This document shows positions 45,782-59,049 of a stretch of 64,000 bases of DNA, piece by piece (the first letter of the stretch is position 1; every line of letters starts with the position of its first letter). Under the pieces are notes generated by a model. The model saw nothing but the letters and a program-made list of their open reading frames with translations, was not told the origin of the DNA and did not search any database. The DNA comes from Fremontodendron californicum (lineage: Eukaryota > Streptophyta > Magnoliopsida > Malvales > Malvaceae), in NCBI GenBank assembly GCA_030761205.1, contig JAULJL010000025.1, forward strand, positions 382,001 through 446,000, given 5' to 3'. The position numbers and the translations under genes were made by a program.

Positions 45782-46440
45782 ATGAAGGGCACTTGGTTCA
45801 ATCTGTTCAATAACAAGCACATTCGGCATTCATGGCTCATATTTTTTAAATTTGGTGCCCAATACAAATTTTCGTACGGGTTTCAACACTGGTGGAATTG
45901 GTATGGACTTTTTCAGAGAAATACTACCAAATAAATTTGATCGTTTTTATGATCAATTCATTTCAAAATTCCAACCAGAAGAAGATTAAAAACAATTACA
46001 TCCCTCCATCCCCTTCATCTCAAAATTATATATCTCATGGATTACGTCCAGGGAATATGCATACCTAATAGATAACCAGATGGGAGTACCATTGATTATC
46101 CGCAAGTTCAAAACCAAGTGGTGGGAAAAATTTAATGAAGAAAAATATAACTCACAATTTCTCAATGAATGCTTCAACAAAATCCACAATTTTGCAAATC
46201 TGCAGCACCAGATCAAGATACAGCCAGATTTTTTCAGGCTAAAACAAATGCTAGTTCACTCCTAGCACAAGCTAAGACCAAAAATGAATACAAGAAACTG
46301 ATGGCAGAAATGCTCAGCTCGATGGACTCTGACTCAGAAGAAGACAAATCCAATATCCTCTAACAAGACCATAAACCTGGCAGATGATGAAGTTATTACA
46401 GGCAAATCAAAGACGAAATGATGACACAAATTGTTGGAAA
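45782..46440 (+). pseudogene. Pararetrovirus-like structural protein fragment (right copy)
   Basis: The homologue of 6389-7028 on the plus strand. The ATG at 45782 opens a frame that keeps the Trp-rich segment HWWNWYGLF but ends soon afterwards. The reading then shifts to frames starting at 46080 (VPLIIRKFKTKWW) and 46169 (acidic Ser-rich tail). It differs from the left copy by small indels, so each copy carries its own lesions and neither can encode a whole protein. Confidence 0.45.
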
Positions 46441-46710
46441 AACAAGACAAAGTGTAAAAAAAAAATAGTCTGGAAAGAAAACAAGAATCTTTTCAAGAAT
46501 CTTTTCAAAATTCACAACGGACAAATGTACAAATATTGTCTCAGCTGTAATTCAAATTGTAATAGGACAAAAGACAGGGAATAGATTCCCTTAAAAGTTT
46601 CAGTTTGAAAATTCAAAAGTTGCAATGATGCTAAAGCATCCAAATAGGACTAGAGTCAGGGACTATATTCCCTGCACAATAGTGCTAAGGCAAATCATGG
46701 AGCCAGCCTC

Positions 46711-46718
46711 TATATAAG
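46711..46718 (+). promoter_or_regulatory. 35S-like TATA box in pararetrovirus-like block (right copy)
   Basis: TATATAAG in CCTCTATATAAGACTTC; an AATAAA lies about 90 nt downstream. It is the inverted counterpart of 6086-6093. The promoter points away from the structural-protein fragment and towards the oppositely oriented protease-like fragment, so the viral order has been rearranged. Confidence 0.45.
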
Positions 46719-46907
46719 ACTTCTAAAATCAATGTAAGAGGCAAGTTTTTCATCTGAAGAAAGAATTTCTCTGAAAAAACTCTTTAAAAAAATCCCAGCA
46801 ATAAAATCGTCTTTTCAACAATTATCTTTTCTTCTTTTATTTTCATTTTTTCCATTTTATCTTGTTGATCACTGGGCCTCGTTTGAGATTTTGTTTTTAG
46901 TTGGTCA

Positions 46908-47202
46908 CTAATTTTTTTGAAGTGAATTTCTTCCTTGACAAAAAAGATTTGTTTTGTTTATAATTAATTAAATTATTGATTTGTCCTGTATGAATAGACA
47001 AAGATTTTAAGAGATTAAGATTTTTAACTTTTGGTTTTTCTATAAAAGGAAATGTTATTTTGGTGTTTAATATTCTAGTGCTGATTTCTTGATTTGTCAC
47101 TTTGTAAGGTTTGAGTAAAGATATAAAATGTGTGCCTAGTATGACATTTTGCATTATATCTTTCACATTAAGAAGCGAGTTTGATATTTGATTCCTTTAT
47201 TA
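46908..47202 (-). pseudogene. Pararetrovirus-like protease-region fragment (right copy)
   Basis: The minus-strand homologue of 5605-5895, nearly identical through ILGTHFISLLKPYKVTNQ, with a 1-bp deletion near its beginning and a few changes at its end. Confidence 0.45.
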
Positions 47203-48102
47203 CATAGATATTTATACATATATCTATGTAATTGTAATATATTACAATTACATAGATGCATTACAATTACATAAACATATTACAATTACAATTATATAAA
47301 TATATTACATAGATATCTAATTACATAGATACATTACAATTACATAGATATATTAGAATTAAATAGATATATATTACAATTAGATAGATATATTAAAATT
47401 ACAATAACATATTTATATTAGAATTACATAGATACATTACAATTACATAGATATTACAATTATATATATATATATCTATATAATTGTAATATATTTATGT
47501 ATACATTACAACATAGATATATTACATAGATATGTAATTCTAATGTAATTATAAAATATCTATGTAAATATATTACAATTCTATTAATTACAATTATATA
47601 AATATATCTATGTAAGTCTAATGTTTTATGTAACTGTAATATATTTATGTAATTATAATATATTTATGTAATAGATATGTAATTACATGTATTGTTATAT
47701 ATTACAATTACATGTATATATTACAATTAACATTATTGTAATTACATAAATATATTACAAGTAATAGATATATTACAATTACATAGATATATTACAATTA
47801 TTGAAAACATGTATACATTAGATAATTTCAGTAATTGTATCTATGTAATTGTAATATATTTATGTAATTGTAATATATCTATGTAATTGTAATGTATCTA
47901 TGTAATTATAATATATAATTGTAATATATCCAATGTATCTATGTAATTGTAATATCTATGTAATATATCTATGTAATTGTAATATATCTATGTATAATAT
48001 ATCTATGTAATTGTAATATATCTATGTAATATATCTATGTAATACATCTATGTAATTATAATATATCTATGTAATTGTAGTATATATATATATATGTAAT
48101 TG

Positions 48103-48144
<42 letters not shown>

Positions 48145-48787
48145 CCAATGTATCTATGTAATATATTATCTATGTAATTATAATATATTTATGTAGTTTC
48201 AGTATATCTGTGTAATTGTAATATATTACAATCACATAGATATATTACTGTTACATAGATTTATTACAATTACATAGATATATTACAATTATATAGATAA
48301 TATTACAATTACTGTATTAGATATATTACTGAATATATTAGAATTACTGAAAACATTAGATAATGTAATAACAAAGATATATTACATGTATATATTTATC
48401 TATGTAATACTAATATATCTATGTAATTGTAAATATATTACAATTACTGTATTAGATATATTACTGAAAATATTAGAATTACTGAAAACATTAGATATTA
48501 CATGAATATATTAGAATTGCTGAAAACATTAGATAATGTAATTAGAAAGATGTATATATTTATCTATGTAATAGTAATATATCTATGTAATTGTAAATAT
48601 ATTACAATTACTGTATTAGATATATTACTGAAAATATTAGAATTACTGAAAACATTATATATTACATGAATATATTTGAATTACTGAAAACATTAGATAA
48701 TGTAATTACAAAGATATATTACATATATATATATTTATCTATGTAATAGTAATATATCTATGTAATATATTTACATAGATATATTAT
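47203..48787. repeat. AT-rich minisatellite, block 10
   Basis: The 19-bp family with a pure (TA)n run at about 48106-48139. At 48300-48750 is the reverse-orientation CTGTATTAGATATATTACTG higher-order variant, next to the family E LTR fragment, exactly mirroring 3465-4140. Confidence 0.92.
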
Positions 48788-48981
48788 GTTTTATTATTTT
48801 GGAAGTATTAAAAAAAAAGAAAAATTGAATTTGGAGTCCGTTTTATATTTATTTGCATCCGGGGGGCAAAACGGTCATTTCACCCAAGCAACCGAAAAGG
48901 GCTTCTTTGGGCCCTTCAAAAAATCAGACTTGGGCTGAAAAAGAGAAATGCTGGCCTACCCAGGCCCAAAGGAAGGAGGAA
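48788..48981 (+). repeat. Fragment of Tat/Ogre-like LTR (family E), direct
   Basis: About 195 bp matching the family E LTR interior near 59580-59765 in direct orientation, and 3465-3655 in inverted orientation. The two scraps resemble each other more than either resembles E, for example in GGCTTCTTTGGGCCC. Confidence 0.85.
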
Positions 48982-50338
48982 TATATCTATGTAAATATAT
49001 CTAGGCAAGTCTAATATATCTATGTAGTTATGTTTTACATAGGTATATTACAATTACATAGATACATTAGAATTACATAGATATATTGGATATATATATA
49101 TATTACAATTACATAGATATATATTACAATTACATAAATGTATTACAATTACATAAATATATTACAATTACATAGATGTATTACAATTACATAAATATAT
49201 TACAATAACATAGATATATTACAATTACTTGGATATATTAGAATTACATAGATATATATATATATTACAATTACATAGATATTACAATTACATATATATA
49301 TATATATATATATTACAATTACATAGATATATTACATAGATATATTACAATTACAAAAATATATTACAATTACATAGATATATTAGAATTACTTAAAACA
49401 TTAGAATTATATAGATATATTATAGTAATTGTAATTGTAATATATCTATGTAATGTATCTAATTGTAATAAATATATTTATGTAATTGTAATACATCTAT
49501 GTAATTGTAATATATCTATGTAATTGTAATATATCTATGTAATATATATATATATATATAATACAATTACATAGATATACAATTACGTAGATATGTAGTT
49601 GTAATATATCTATGTAATTGTAATATATTTATGTTATATATTACAATTACATAGATATACTACATAAATATATTACAATTACATAGATATTACATAGATA
49701 TACTACAGATACATAGAAAATATTACAATTACATAGATATATTACAATGAATTACACAAATATATTACAATTACCTAAATATATTATAATTATATAGATA
49801 TATTAGAATTACATAGATATATCACAATTGCAGAAATATATTACAATTACACGAATATATCTATTAAATATATCCATGTAATTGTAATTGTAATTGTAAT
49901 TATCTATATCTATATCTATGTAATTGTAATAAATTTACATAGATATATTACAATTACATAGATAATATATTACATAGATATATTACAATTACATAAATAT
50001 ATTTACAACTACATAGATATCTAATTACATAGATATATTACATATATTACAATCACATAATTACAATTACATAGATATATTACAATTACATAAATATATT
50101 TACAATTACATAGATATATATTTTCAATTACATAAATGTATTACAACATACTACAGTTACATAAATATATTTATTACATAGATATACTATTACAATTACA
50201 TAGATATATTACAATTACATAGATATATTACATTAACACTATTAAATATATTACAATTACATAGATATATTACATAGATACGTTACAATTAAATAGATAT
50301 ATTACAATTACATAGATATATTACAATAATATAGATAT
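48982..50338. repeat. AT-rich minisatellite, block 11
   Basis: Ends exactly at the TGTAACAACC start of copy C. Around 49850-49925 a distinctive motif (TCTATATCTATATCTATGTA) mirrors 2575-2600 of the left region. Confidence 0.92.
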
Positions 50339-52788
50339 TGTAACAACCGAGGTTACGTATAATCATGTAAAGTTAAATTCCGAAAATTTTAAGGACAAAC
50401 TTGGAAAGTGGTAACAAGTTATAAGTGAAGGAAATAAAAGAAGAAAGGATCAAATTGAACATATTAAAAAAGTTTAGGGGCTTAATGGTTATTTATAAAA
50501 AGTTGAGGGACCAATATGCAATTATACCAAAAACAAAACAAAATATCTCTTATATTCAAGTGATCTCCCGAAAACACTAGCAATTTTCCTTCTCTTCTTC
50601 AAGTGGCAGCCGGCCTCCCAACATCCCTCTCTCTCAAAATTCTCTTCAAACAACTCAACCAAAAATCTCTACAATAATTACATCCAAGGTTAGTTTCTTG
50701 ATAAATTCTTCTATTTCTTTAGATATTCTACTTGAGCATGCTAAGATTTTAGCTCCATAAACATGTTAAGGTCTGAAATCCATCTATTAAGTATGAATTT
50801 TAATCATTTTTGGTAAGAATTAAAAGGATTTGAAAGCATGAACAAGAAAATGGGAAGAAAAAGCAAAACAGGGGAATTTGAGCATGCTTGCTGTTCGGAT
50901 TTTCTGGGTTCGGCACAGCTGGGTTTGTATTTTTTTGATATTTTTCCTAGAAACTAGACTTCAATATGAGAATTTTGGTTTTGGAATCACCCAAAACCGA
51001 TAAGCGGTTAAAAAGATAAAATTCGGTGAAGTTGGCTGTTCAGTGTGACCCCTGTTTCAGCATAGTTTCGGGATTTATCAAATTTGACCAAGATTTTGTT
51101 CTAATTGTCTAAGTTAGTTATTTTCTTCATAAATTAGACTTATTGGTACCAAACTCAAGTTATGATTTTATAATCTAGCTTGATAGTATGGAATTTATTG
51201 CTTAAGATAAATATAGTACTATTGATGGTTATGGATTATGAAAATCTCTAAGGCATGGAGTACTAGAAAGGAATTTGATAAGGACATGAATATGGAGTTG
51301 AATTATGGAGAAAATGGTTATGGAAATGATATTAAAAATTAAGGATATGTTGTTTTGAGTATGAGAAATTAGTATTGACCTTGAGGGAAGATTATGAGAT
51401 TTAAGTTGAATTCATAAGTGTGTAATGCTTTGAGTATGTATAGATACTAATTATCGTTAATTTCTAGGCCACGTAGATCCGACGTCAGCTGTGGATCCCG
51501 AAGTTTCAGGTCGAGGTGTACAGTGAGATCATCTCAAGGATTGTGAATAGACGACAACTATAGTTATTTGAAATTTCTTTAATTATAATTATATATTTTT
51601 TTTAGCATAATAATTATTTTACGTAATAAAGGTATATACGATATTTAATCATATGAATTGATTTGTTATTAAAGTATTTTTATTTCAAAAAATATTATAT
51701 CGAGTAAGTTGGTTGATTTATGAAATATGATTTTACATAGAATTTGACGTACATGGTTTTGGCTCCACCTGACTTAATGTATGAGATTATTTCCTTGACC
51801 GGAATACGGGAGCTGCGTGCTACGCCTTTGTGGCGGGAGCCACCTCCAGAGTCCCTATTCCGTGATATTAGACCGGAATACGGGAGCTGCGTGCTACGCC
51901 TTTGAGGCGGGAGCCACCTCCAGAGTCCCCATTCCGTGATATTAGACTGGGGTATGGGAGCTGCGTGCTACACCTTTGTGGTGGGAGCCACCTCCAGAGT
52001 CCCTATCCCGTTATATTTGCGTTTTTGGGGCACATCATAGCGACACATATGCCTTTGGGGCGTCCTATGGTGGTATTGGCCTTTGGGGCCGGCTACTAGT
52101 ATGCCTACATGGATATTGCCTAGTTATTTCATGGATGTATTCTTATGCATGACAGTAAGTTGGAGCCCAATTATACGTAACTTGATTTACTCTACAGATT
52201 TAATACATTGATTTAATATTATAATATTGTTATACATTTGAAAAGCTTGCTACGTCTTTGAATTACTCATTATGATTTTATTATTATTTATTTTGAAAAT
52301 GTCAATTATGCTTTACAGATTACCATTATGGTTTTCACACGCTTTAAAAGTTGTCTACTCACTGAGATATTTATATATCTCACCTTTTCATATTCTCATT
52401 TTCAGGTGACAGTTAGGTGGTGGGATTGCAACCTTCCTCTATTCTCTGCTTCAAATAGTATTTTGACGTGGTGGACATCATATTAAAAATTTATTGAAGT
52501 CTTGATCTTTTGATGTTTTTATCTAGTAAACCTTGCTGAGATAGGTTTACTTTTGGATATATTGTATATATATTTGAAGATATGAGACAATAGATCAATA
52601 TGTTTTGATTTGAGCATAAATTGATCATGAATTTTTTTTTTGAATATGCATGGATATATGTGGTAATAGTATTGAGAAATATTGCTGGTTGAGGATATGA
52701 ATTGAGTGTTATTTGCAGGAGGGTTATAGTTGAGATAGAAAGGAAACTCTGCCGGATTTTAGGTAGAATATCCGGACAGGGTGTTACA
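50339..52788 (+). repeat. 5' LTR of Tekay-like copy C (complete)
   Basis: 2,450 bp, TGTAACAACC to GGGTGTTACA, the only uninterrupted and complete LTR of this family in the window. It has three 74-bp repeats. It differs from the available 1.28 kb of its 3' LTR at roughly 28 positions by eye (~2%), so this insertion is older than element D. Confidence 0.95.
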
Positions 52789-52791
52789 ATT

Positions 52792-52803
52792 TGGTATCAG
52801 AGC
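52792..52803 (+). other. Primer binding site, tRNA-Met type (copy C)
   Basis: TGGTATCAGAGC, 3 bp after the LTR. Confidence 0.93.
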
Positions 52804-52882
52804 AAGGTTATAGATCCTGTAGACTTAGAAACTGTTTGTTGAAGTATTAAAATATGGTCACTTGTGCGGGAAATCAGACACG

Positions 52883-54210
52883 ATGCCACCACGTCGAAGA
52901 GGAAGGCCTAGAATCAATCCCCTACCCCAAAATAGGGATAGGAATAGAAATATGAATACTGATGAGCAAATTGGAGAACAAGCTTCAGCTGCTGGTTCAT
53001 CTTTCGTTGCTGCACCCTCAGCAGCACCTCCAGCAGCTGATCTTAATTTAGCTGAGGCAATTACAGCCTTGGCAAGAGTAATTTCCGCTTTGACTGCCCC
53101 TGCTGAAAAGGGGATAGTTGAATACTGTAAAGATCTGAAGAATATGGGTTCCAAGATTTTAATGGGGTCTTTGGAATCAGATTTAGCCTGGTCATGGCTA
53201 CAAAAATTTGAGACTACTTCCATTACTCTTCAGATTCCCGAGCCTATGAGGTTACCATGTGCGGTGCAATTTTTGGAGGATCATGCACACACATGGTGGA
53301 AAACTACAGTGCAAAGGTATGCTGGACGTCCTGCCATAACCTGGGCAGATTTTCGAAGAGATTTTGAAGAAAAATACTATTCTCGGGCCTTGCGGGAAAA
53401 GAAATGGACTGAGTTTATGAATTTAAAACAGGGTGGTATGTCAGTAGCAGAGTACGAGCAAAAATTCAGTGAACTATCAGAATTTGCTCCATCGATAGTA
53501 GCCAACGATGCTGATAGATGCAAGAAATTCCAAGATGGGCTACATGTTAGTATTCGAGATAGGTTGACGACCCTGGATACAGATGACTTTAATAAATGGG
53601 TCAACATGGCAATCAAAGCTGAACAGAATCTGAAAGAAATGAAAGATAGAGAAGAGATGTTCAGAAAAAGAAAATGGCAGTTCTCCAGTGAGGACGTGAG
53701 GCCTAAGAAAAGTTATGTAAAAAGCAGTGTCAGTGGTTCCAAACCCTTGAGATTTCAGGAAGGATTAGACAGAAAGCCTATTAGTGGTTCTTCTAGCAGA
53801 CTTATCATTGGACCTCAACAACAGACTAGATTGCCACCTGGGAGGTCAGGAGGACCTCGTACATTGACTTATCCTCAATGTCCCCATTGTGGGAGGAATC
53901 ACCCTGGTGAATGTTGGAAACTACAGGGTGTGTGTTTTTACTGCAAATAACCGGGACACATGAAACGGGATTGTCCCAAGCTGGAGAATAAGGGAGTTAC
54001 TAGTTAGTTGTCAGTGGGTCAAAGAGAAAGGATCCAACCTACTGCTGCACATCAGCCGACAGCAGTTAGAGACAGAATTGGGGTACAATCTCAAGTTGGT
54101 TCATCTACTGGCCCTCGACAGAGTGGACAGCCTGGTAGACCTCGAACTGCAGCCAGAATTTATGCTATGACCCAACAACAGGCTCAGGCTACTCCTGAAG
54201 TGGTTACAGG
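52883..54210 (+). pseudogene. Defective gag of Tekay-like copy C
   Basis: Open from the ATG at 52883 to TAA at 53948-53950 (about 355 codons): basic N terminus, Ala/Pro linker, capsid-like domain and the first Cys-rich motif. The TAA falls inside the canonical CX2CX4HX4C knuckle (CFYCK-stop-PGHMKRDC), the same codon as in copy B. Beyond it, a private TAG at 54005-54007 (CAG in B) cuts the tail. The frame then reaches the protease-deletion junction at about 54207. It is otherwise the most complete gag in the window. Confidence 0.93.
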
Positions 54211-54213
54211 GAA

Positions 54214-57041
54214 TTAGAGTTTACTATCGACTTAATCCCTGGCAGTGCTCCTATTTCTCAAGCACCCTATAGAATGGCACCTTCGGAGCTAAAGGAATTG
54301 AAAGTGCAGTTGCAAGACCTAGTTGACAGAGGTTTCATTCGGCCTAGTACTTCACCGTGGGGAGCACCGATTTTATTTGTAAAGAAAAAGGATGGATCTT
54401 TACGATTGTGTATCGACTACCGGCAACTGAACAAGGTCACCATTAAGTATAAGTATCCTTTGCCAAGGATTGATGACTTGTTTGATCAGTTGCAAGGTGC
54501 AATTGTGTTCTCCAAAATAGACCTAAGATCGGGTTATCATCAATTGAAGATTAAAGAATCTGATATTCCAAAGACTGTTTTTAGAACTCGATATGGTCAT
54601 TATGAATTCTTAGTTATGCCTTTATGGCTAACTAATGCACCTGCAGTCTTTATGGATTTGATGAATAGGGTGTTTCGACGCTACTTAGATAAGTTTGTTA
54701 TTGTTTTCATCGATGACATCCTAGTTTATTCCAGGAATAAGGATGATCATGTAAGCCATTTGAGAACGGTGTTGCAGACCATGCGTGAAAAGTAACTTTA
54801 TGCTAAATTTTCCAAGTGTGAATTCTGGCTAGACAAAGTAGCATTCCTTGGTCATGTAGTATCTAAAGAAAGGATTTTTGTAGATCCACAAAAGATAGAA
54901 GCTGTAGTTGCTTGGGAAAGACCCACTAATGTCACAGAAGTTAGGAGCTTTCTCGGATTGGCAGGGTACTATCGAAGATTCGTGGAAGGATTTTCCATGA
55001 TTGCCACTCTTTTGTCAAAATTAACAAGGAAGCATGCTAAGTTTGAGTGGACTGACGAATGTGAGCAAGCTTTCCAAGAGCTCAAGCGTAGATTGACCAC
55101 AGCACCAATTCTTACACTACCATCAGGGACTGGAAGCTTTGTGGTATACAGTGATGCCTCGAGGAGAGGTTTGGGTTGCGTTTTGATGCAACATGGGAAG
55201 GTGATAGCTTATGCTTCTCGACAACTGAAACAACATGAGCAAAACTATCCCACTCATGATTTAGAGTTGGCGGCAGTGGTGTTTGCACTGAAAATTTGGA
55301 GGCATTATTTATTTGGAGAAAAATGTACAATCTACACTGATCATAAGAGTCTGAAATATATGATGGATCAGAAAGAATTAAATTTGAGGCAAAGGAGATG
55401 GTTGGAATTGATAAAAGATTATGACTGTCTAATTGACTACCACCTAGGAATGGCCAATGTAGTGGCCGATGCTCTTAGTAGAAAGTCTTCTAGTTCTCTT
55501 GCTCATATCCGAGCAATTCAGAAACCCTTACAAAATGAGTTGAAGTCTTTACCTTTAGAATTGATGATTGATGAGAATAATCTCCTGATAGCCCACTTGA
55601 AGGATAAACCGATTCATATTGATTGGATACGTGAAGCACAAAATAATGACCCTATGCTGGTAAAGGTAAAGCAAGAAGTAAGGGATGGTGTGAGGACTGA
55701 CTTTCAAATAAAGGATGAAGATGTACTGATAATGAAAAATAGGCTTTGTGTGCCACAGGATGAAGAACTCCGGAAGGTGATTTTGGAGGAAGCTCATAAT
55801 GCACCATACGCGTTACATCCCGGTAGTGTGAAGATGTATCGAACCTTAAGAGAACATTATTGGTGGCAAGGTATGAAACGGGACATAGCTGAGTTTGTTT
55901 CTAGATGCTTGGTATGCCAACAAATTAAAGCCGAGCATCAAAAACCTTCTGGGAAATTGAACCCCCTACCTATTCCTCAATGGAAGTGGGAAGATATTGC
56001 TATGGATTTCGTTTCAGGATTACCAAGAACACAGTCTGGTTATGACAGCATTTGGGTGATTGTTGATCGTTTGACAAAATCAGCTCACTTTTTGCCAGTC
56101 AAGAAGACTTTTTCCATGGAAAGATTGGCTAAACTTTATGTGAACGAAATTGTTAGGTTACATGGTGCCCCAGTATCGATTGTATCTGATCGAGACCCCC
56201 GATTCACATCTCGATTTTCGCCAAGTTTGCAGAATACTATGGGTACTAAACTCAAGTTCAGTACTGCTTTTCATCCTCAGACAGATGGACAATCTGAAGG
56301 ACAATTCAAATTTTGGAAGATATGCTCAGATCTTGTATTATGGAATTCAAAGGAAACTGGGATGAACACTTGCCCCTAGCAGAGTTTGCGTATAACAATA
56401 GTTATCAGTCCAGCATCGACATGGCTCCGTTTGAAGCTTTGTATGGAAGGAAGTGCAGAACTCTAGTGTGTTGGGATGATACATATGAAAGGATATTACT
56501 AGGTCCGGAAATTGTTATGATGACTGTAGACAAAGTTAAGGTAATTCGGGAAAAGATAAAAATAGCTCAAGATCGACAAAAGAGCTACGCAGATAATCGG
56601 AGAAAAGATTTAGAGTTTGAAGTTGGTGATATGGTATTTTTGAAAGTGACTCTTTGGAAGGGAGTAATCCGGTTTGGAAGACGAGGAAAGTTGGGTCCTC
56701 GATATATAGGGCCGTATGAGATCATTGAACGGATTGGGCCAGTTGCTTATAGATTGTCCTTACCAGAAGAATTGTCATGAATTCATAATGTGTTCCATGT
56801 TTCTATGCTCCGAAAGTACATTTTCGATTCTTCACATATATTGAAGGACTTGCCTATGGAAATTGAGGAAAATTTAACTTATGAAGAGCAGCCGGTTGAG
56901 ATTTTGGATAGAAAGGACCAAGTTCTAAGGACTAAGACTATTCCATTAGTGAAAGTTCTTTGGAGGAATCATTCATATGGGAAAGGGAGGAAGATATGCG
57001 GACTCAATATCCTCACTTGTTCAATCAAGTTGGTAAGTAAA
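54214..57041 (+). pseudogene. Defective pol of Tekay-like copy C
   Basis: Same organisation as copy B: no protease, then RT, RNase H, integrase and a chromodomain remnant. Shared lesions with B are TAA at 54793-54795, the 1-bp deletion just after the integrase Glu (~56298) and TGA at 56778-56780. Private changes: the RT motif MPFGL has become MPLWL (near 54620), and a 13-bp deletion between ATATG repeats shifts the frame inside the chromodomain (near 56980), after PLVKVLWRNHSY. The integrase C-terminal region is more complete than in B (RRGKLGPRYIGPYEII). Confidence 0.93.
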
Positions 57042-57063
57042 TTTCGAGGACGAAATTTTTTCT

Positions 57064-57076
57064 AAGGGGGGTAAGT
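57064..57076 (+). other. Polypurine tract of copy C
   Basis: AAGGGGGGTAAGT directly before the 3' LTR, identical to copy B. Confidence 0.88.
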
Positions 57077-58352
57077 TGTAACAACCGAGGTTACGTATAA
57101 TCATGTAAAGTTAAATCTCGAAAATTTTAAGGACAAACTTGGAAAGTGGTAAGAAGTTATAAGTGAAGGAAATAAAAGAAGAAAGGATCAAATTGAACAT
57201 ATTAAAAAAGTTTAGGGGCTTAATGGTTATTTATAAAAAGTTGAGGGACCAATATGCAATTATACCAAAAACAAAACAAAATATCTCTTATATTCAAGTG
57301 ATCTCCCGAAAACACTAGAAATTTTCCTTCTCTTCTTCAAGTGGCAGCCGGCCTCCCATCCTCCCTCTCTCTCAAAATTCTCTTCAAACAACTCCACCAA
57401 AAATCTCAACAACAAATACATTCAAGGTTAGTTTCTTGATAAATTCTTCTATTTCTTTAGATATTCTACTTGAGCATGCTAAGAATTTAGCTCCATAAAC
57501 ATGTTAAGGTCTGAAATCCATCTATTAAGTATGAATTTTACTCATTTTTGGTAAGAACTAAAAGGATTTGAAAGCATGAACAAGAAAATGGGAAGAAAAC
57601 GCAAAACAGGGGAATCTGAGCATGCTTGCTGTTCGGATTTTCTGGGTTCGGAAAAGCTGGGTTTGTATTTTTTTGATATTTTTCCTAGAAACTAGACTTC
57701 AATATGAGAATTTTGGTTTTTGAATCACCCAAAACCGATAAGCGGTTAAAAAGATAAAATTCGGTGAAGTTGGCTGTTCAGTGTGACCCCTGTTTCAGCA
57801 TAGTTTCGGGATTTATCAAATTTGACCAAGATTTTGTTCTAATTGTCTAAGTTAGTTATTTTCTTCATAAATTAGACTTATTGGTACCAAACTCAAGTTA
57901 TGATTTTATAATCTAGCTTGATAGTATGGAATTTATTGCTTAAGATAAATATAGTACTATTGATGGTTATGGATTATGAAAATCTCTAAGGCATAGAGTA
58001 CTAGAAAGGAATTTGATAAGGACATGAATATGGAGTTGAATTATGGAGAAATTGGTTATGGAAATGATATTAAAAATTAAGGATATCTTGTTTTGAGTAT
58101 GAGAAATTAGTATTGACCTTGAGGGAAGATTATGAGATTTAAGTTGAATTCATAAGTGTGTAATGCTTTGAGTATGTATAGATACTAATTATCGTTAATC
58201 TCTAGGCCACGTAGATCCGACGTCACCTATGGATCCCGAAGTTTCAGGTCGAGGTGTACAGTGAGATCATCTCAAGGATTGTGAGTATACGACAACTATA
58301 GTTATTTGAAATTTCTTTAATTATAATTATATATATTTTTTAGCATAATAAT
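57077..58352 (+). repeat. 3' LTR of copy C (interrupted by element E)
   Basis: Starts TGTAACAACC and follows the LTR to TTTTTAGCATAATAATT, where element E begins. The remaining ~1.2 kb should lie beyond the window if E is complete. Confidence 0.94.
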
Positions 58353-59049
58353 TGTAGACACCTAATTTTGTCCGGACCACTAAACAGGTATGTTTTCTTC
58401 CCATATTGATGTTCCCAAGTGTAAAAAGACTGTTTTCATCCTGCAGGTGGTACTCCGAGACTTAGTTTAAGAGGGCGAGCACAAAAAGTCAAACTTGAAA
58501 AAAAGTCAACCCCAAAAAAAGTCAACCCCGAAAAAGTCAACCCCAGAAAGTCAACTACTGAAAAAGTCAACCCACTTTCAAAATCAAGATTTTAAGTTCA
58601 ATTGAAAAATGGCAAAAGAATTTTGATAATCCGAGGTCTACATTGAAAGATATGGAGTTCGGAAGTTGGGATTTGGAGATTCAGTAGAAAAGAAACCCTA
58701 ATCCGAGAAATTTGGGGAAAAGTGCTTAAACGATCAAACTGGTCGGAATTGAAGGTTCCAAATGAAAGATAAGCACTGACTACGGGTAATGGAGAAGTCA
58801 CTTGCAAGAAAAACCGAAAGAAAAGTCAATCCGGGAGAAAACCGAGAATTAGGGTTTTTAGTGGATTTCGGTGAAATCGGGAAGAATCAGAGAAATGGCC
58901 CGACTTGTTAAGACCAAAGCCCCCCAATGGATGAAGAATGGTTAAAAAGGATGGCCCAAGGCTCAGATTGAAGAAAATCTAAAAATCGGATTTGTTTTGA
59001 GCAAAATCGGGTTTCGGAGGTAAAGGGGCAAAATTGGAAAAATTTGGGA

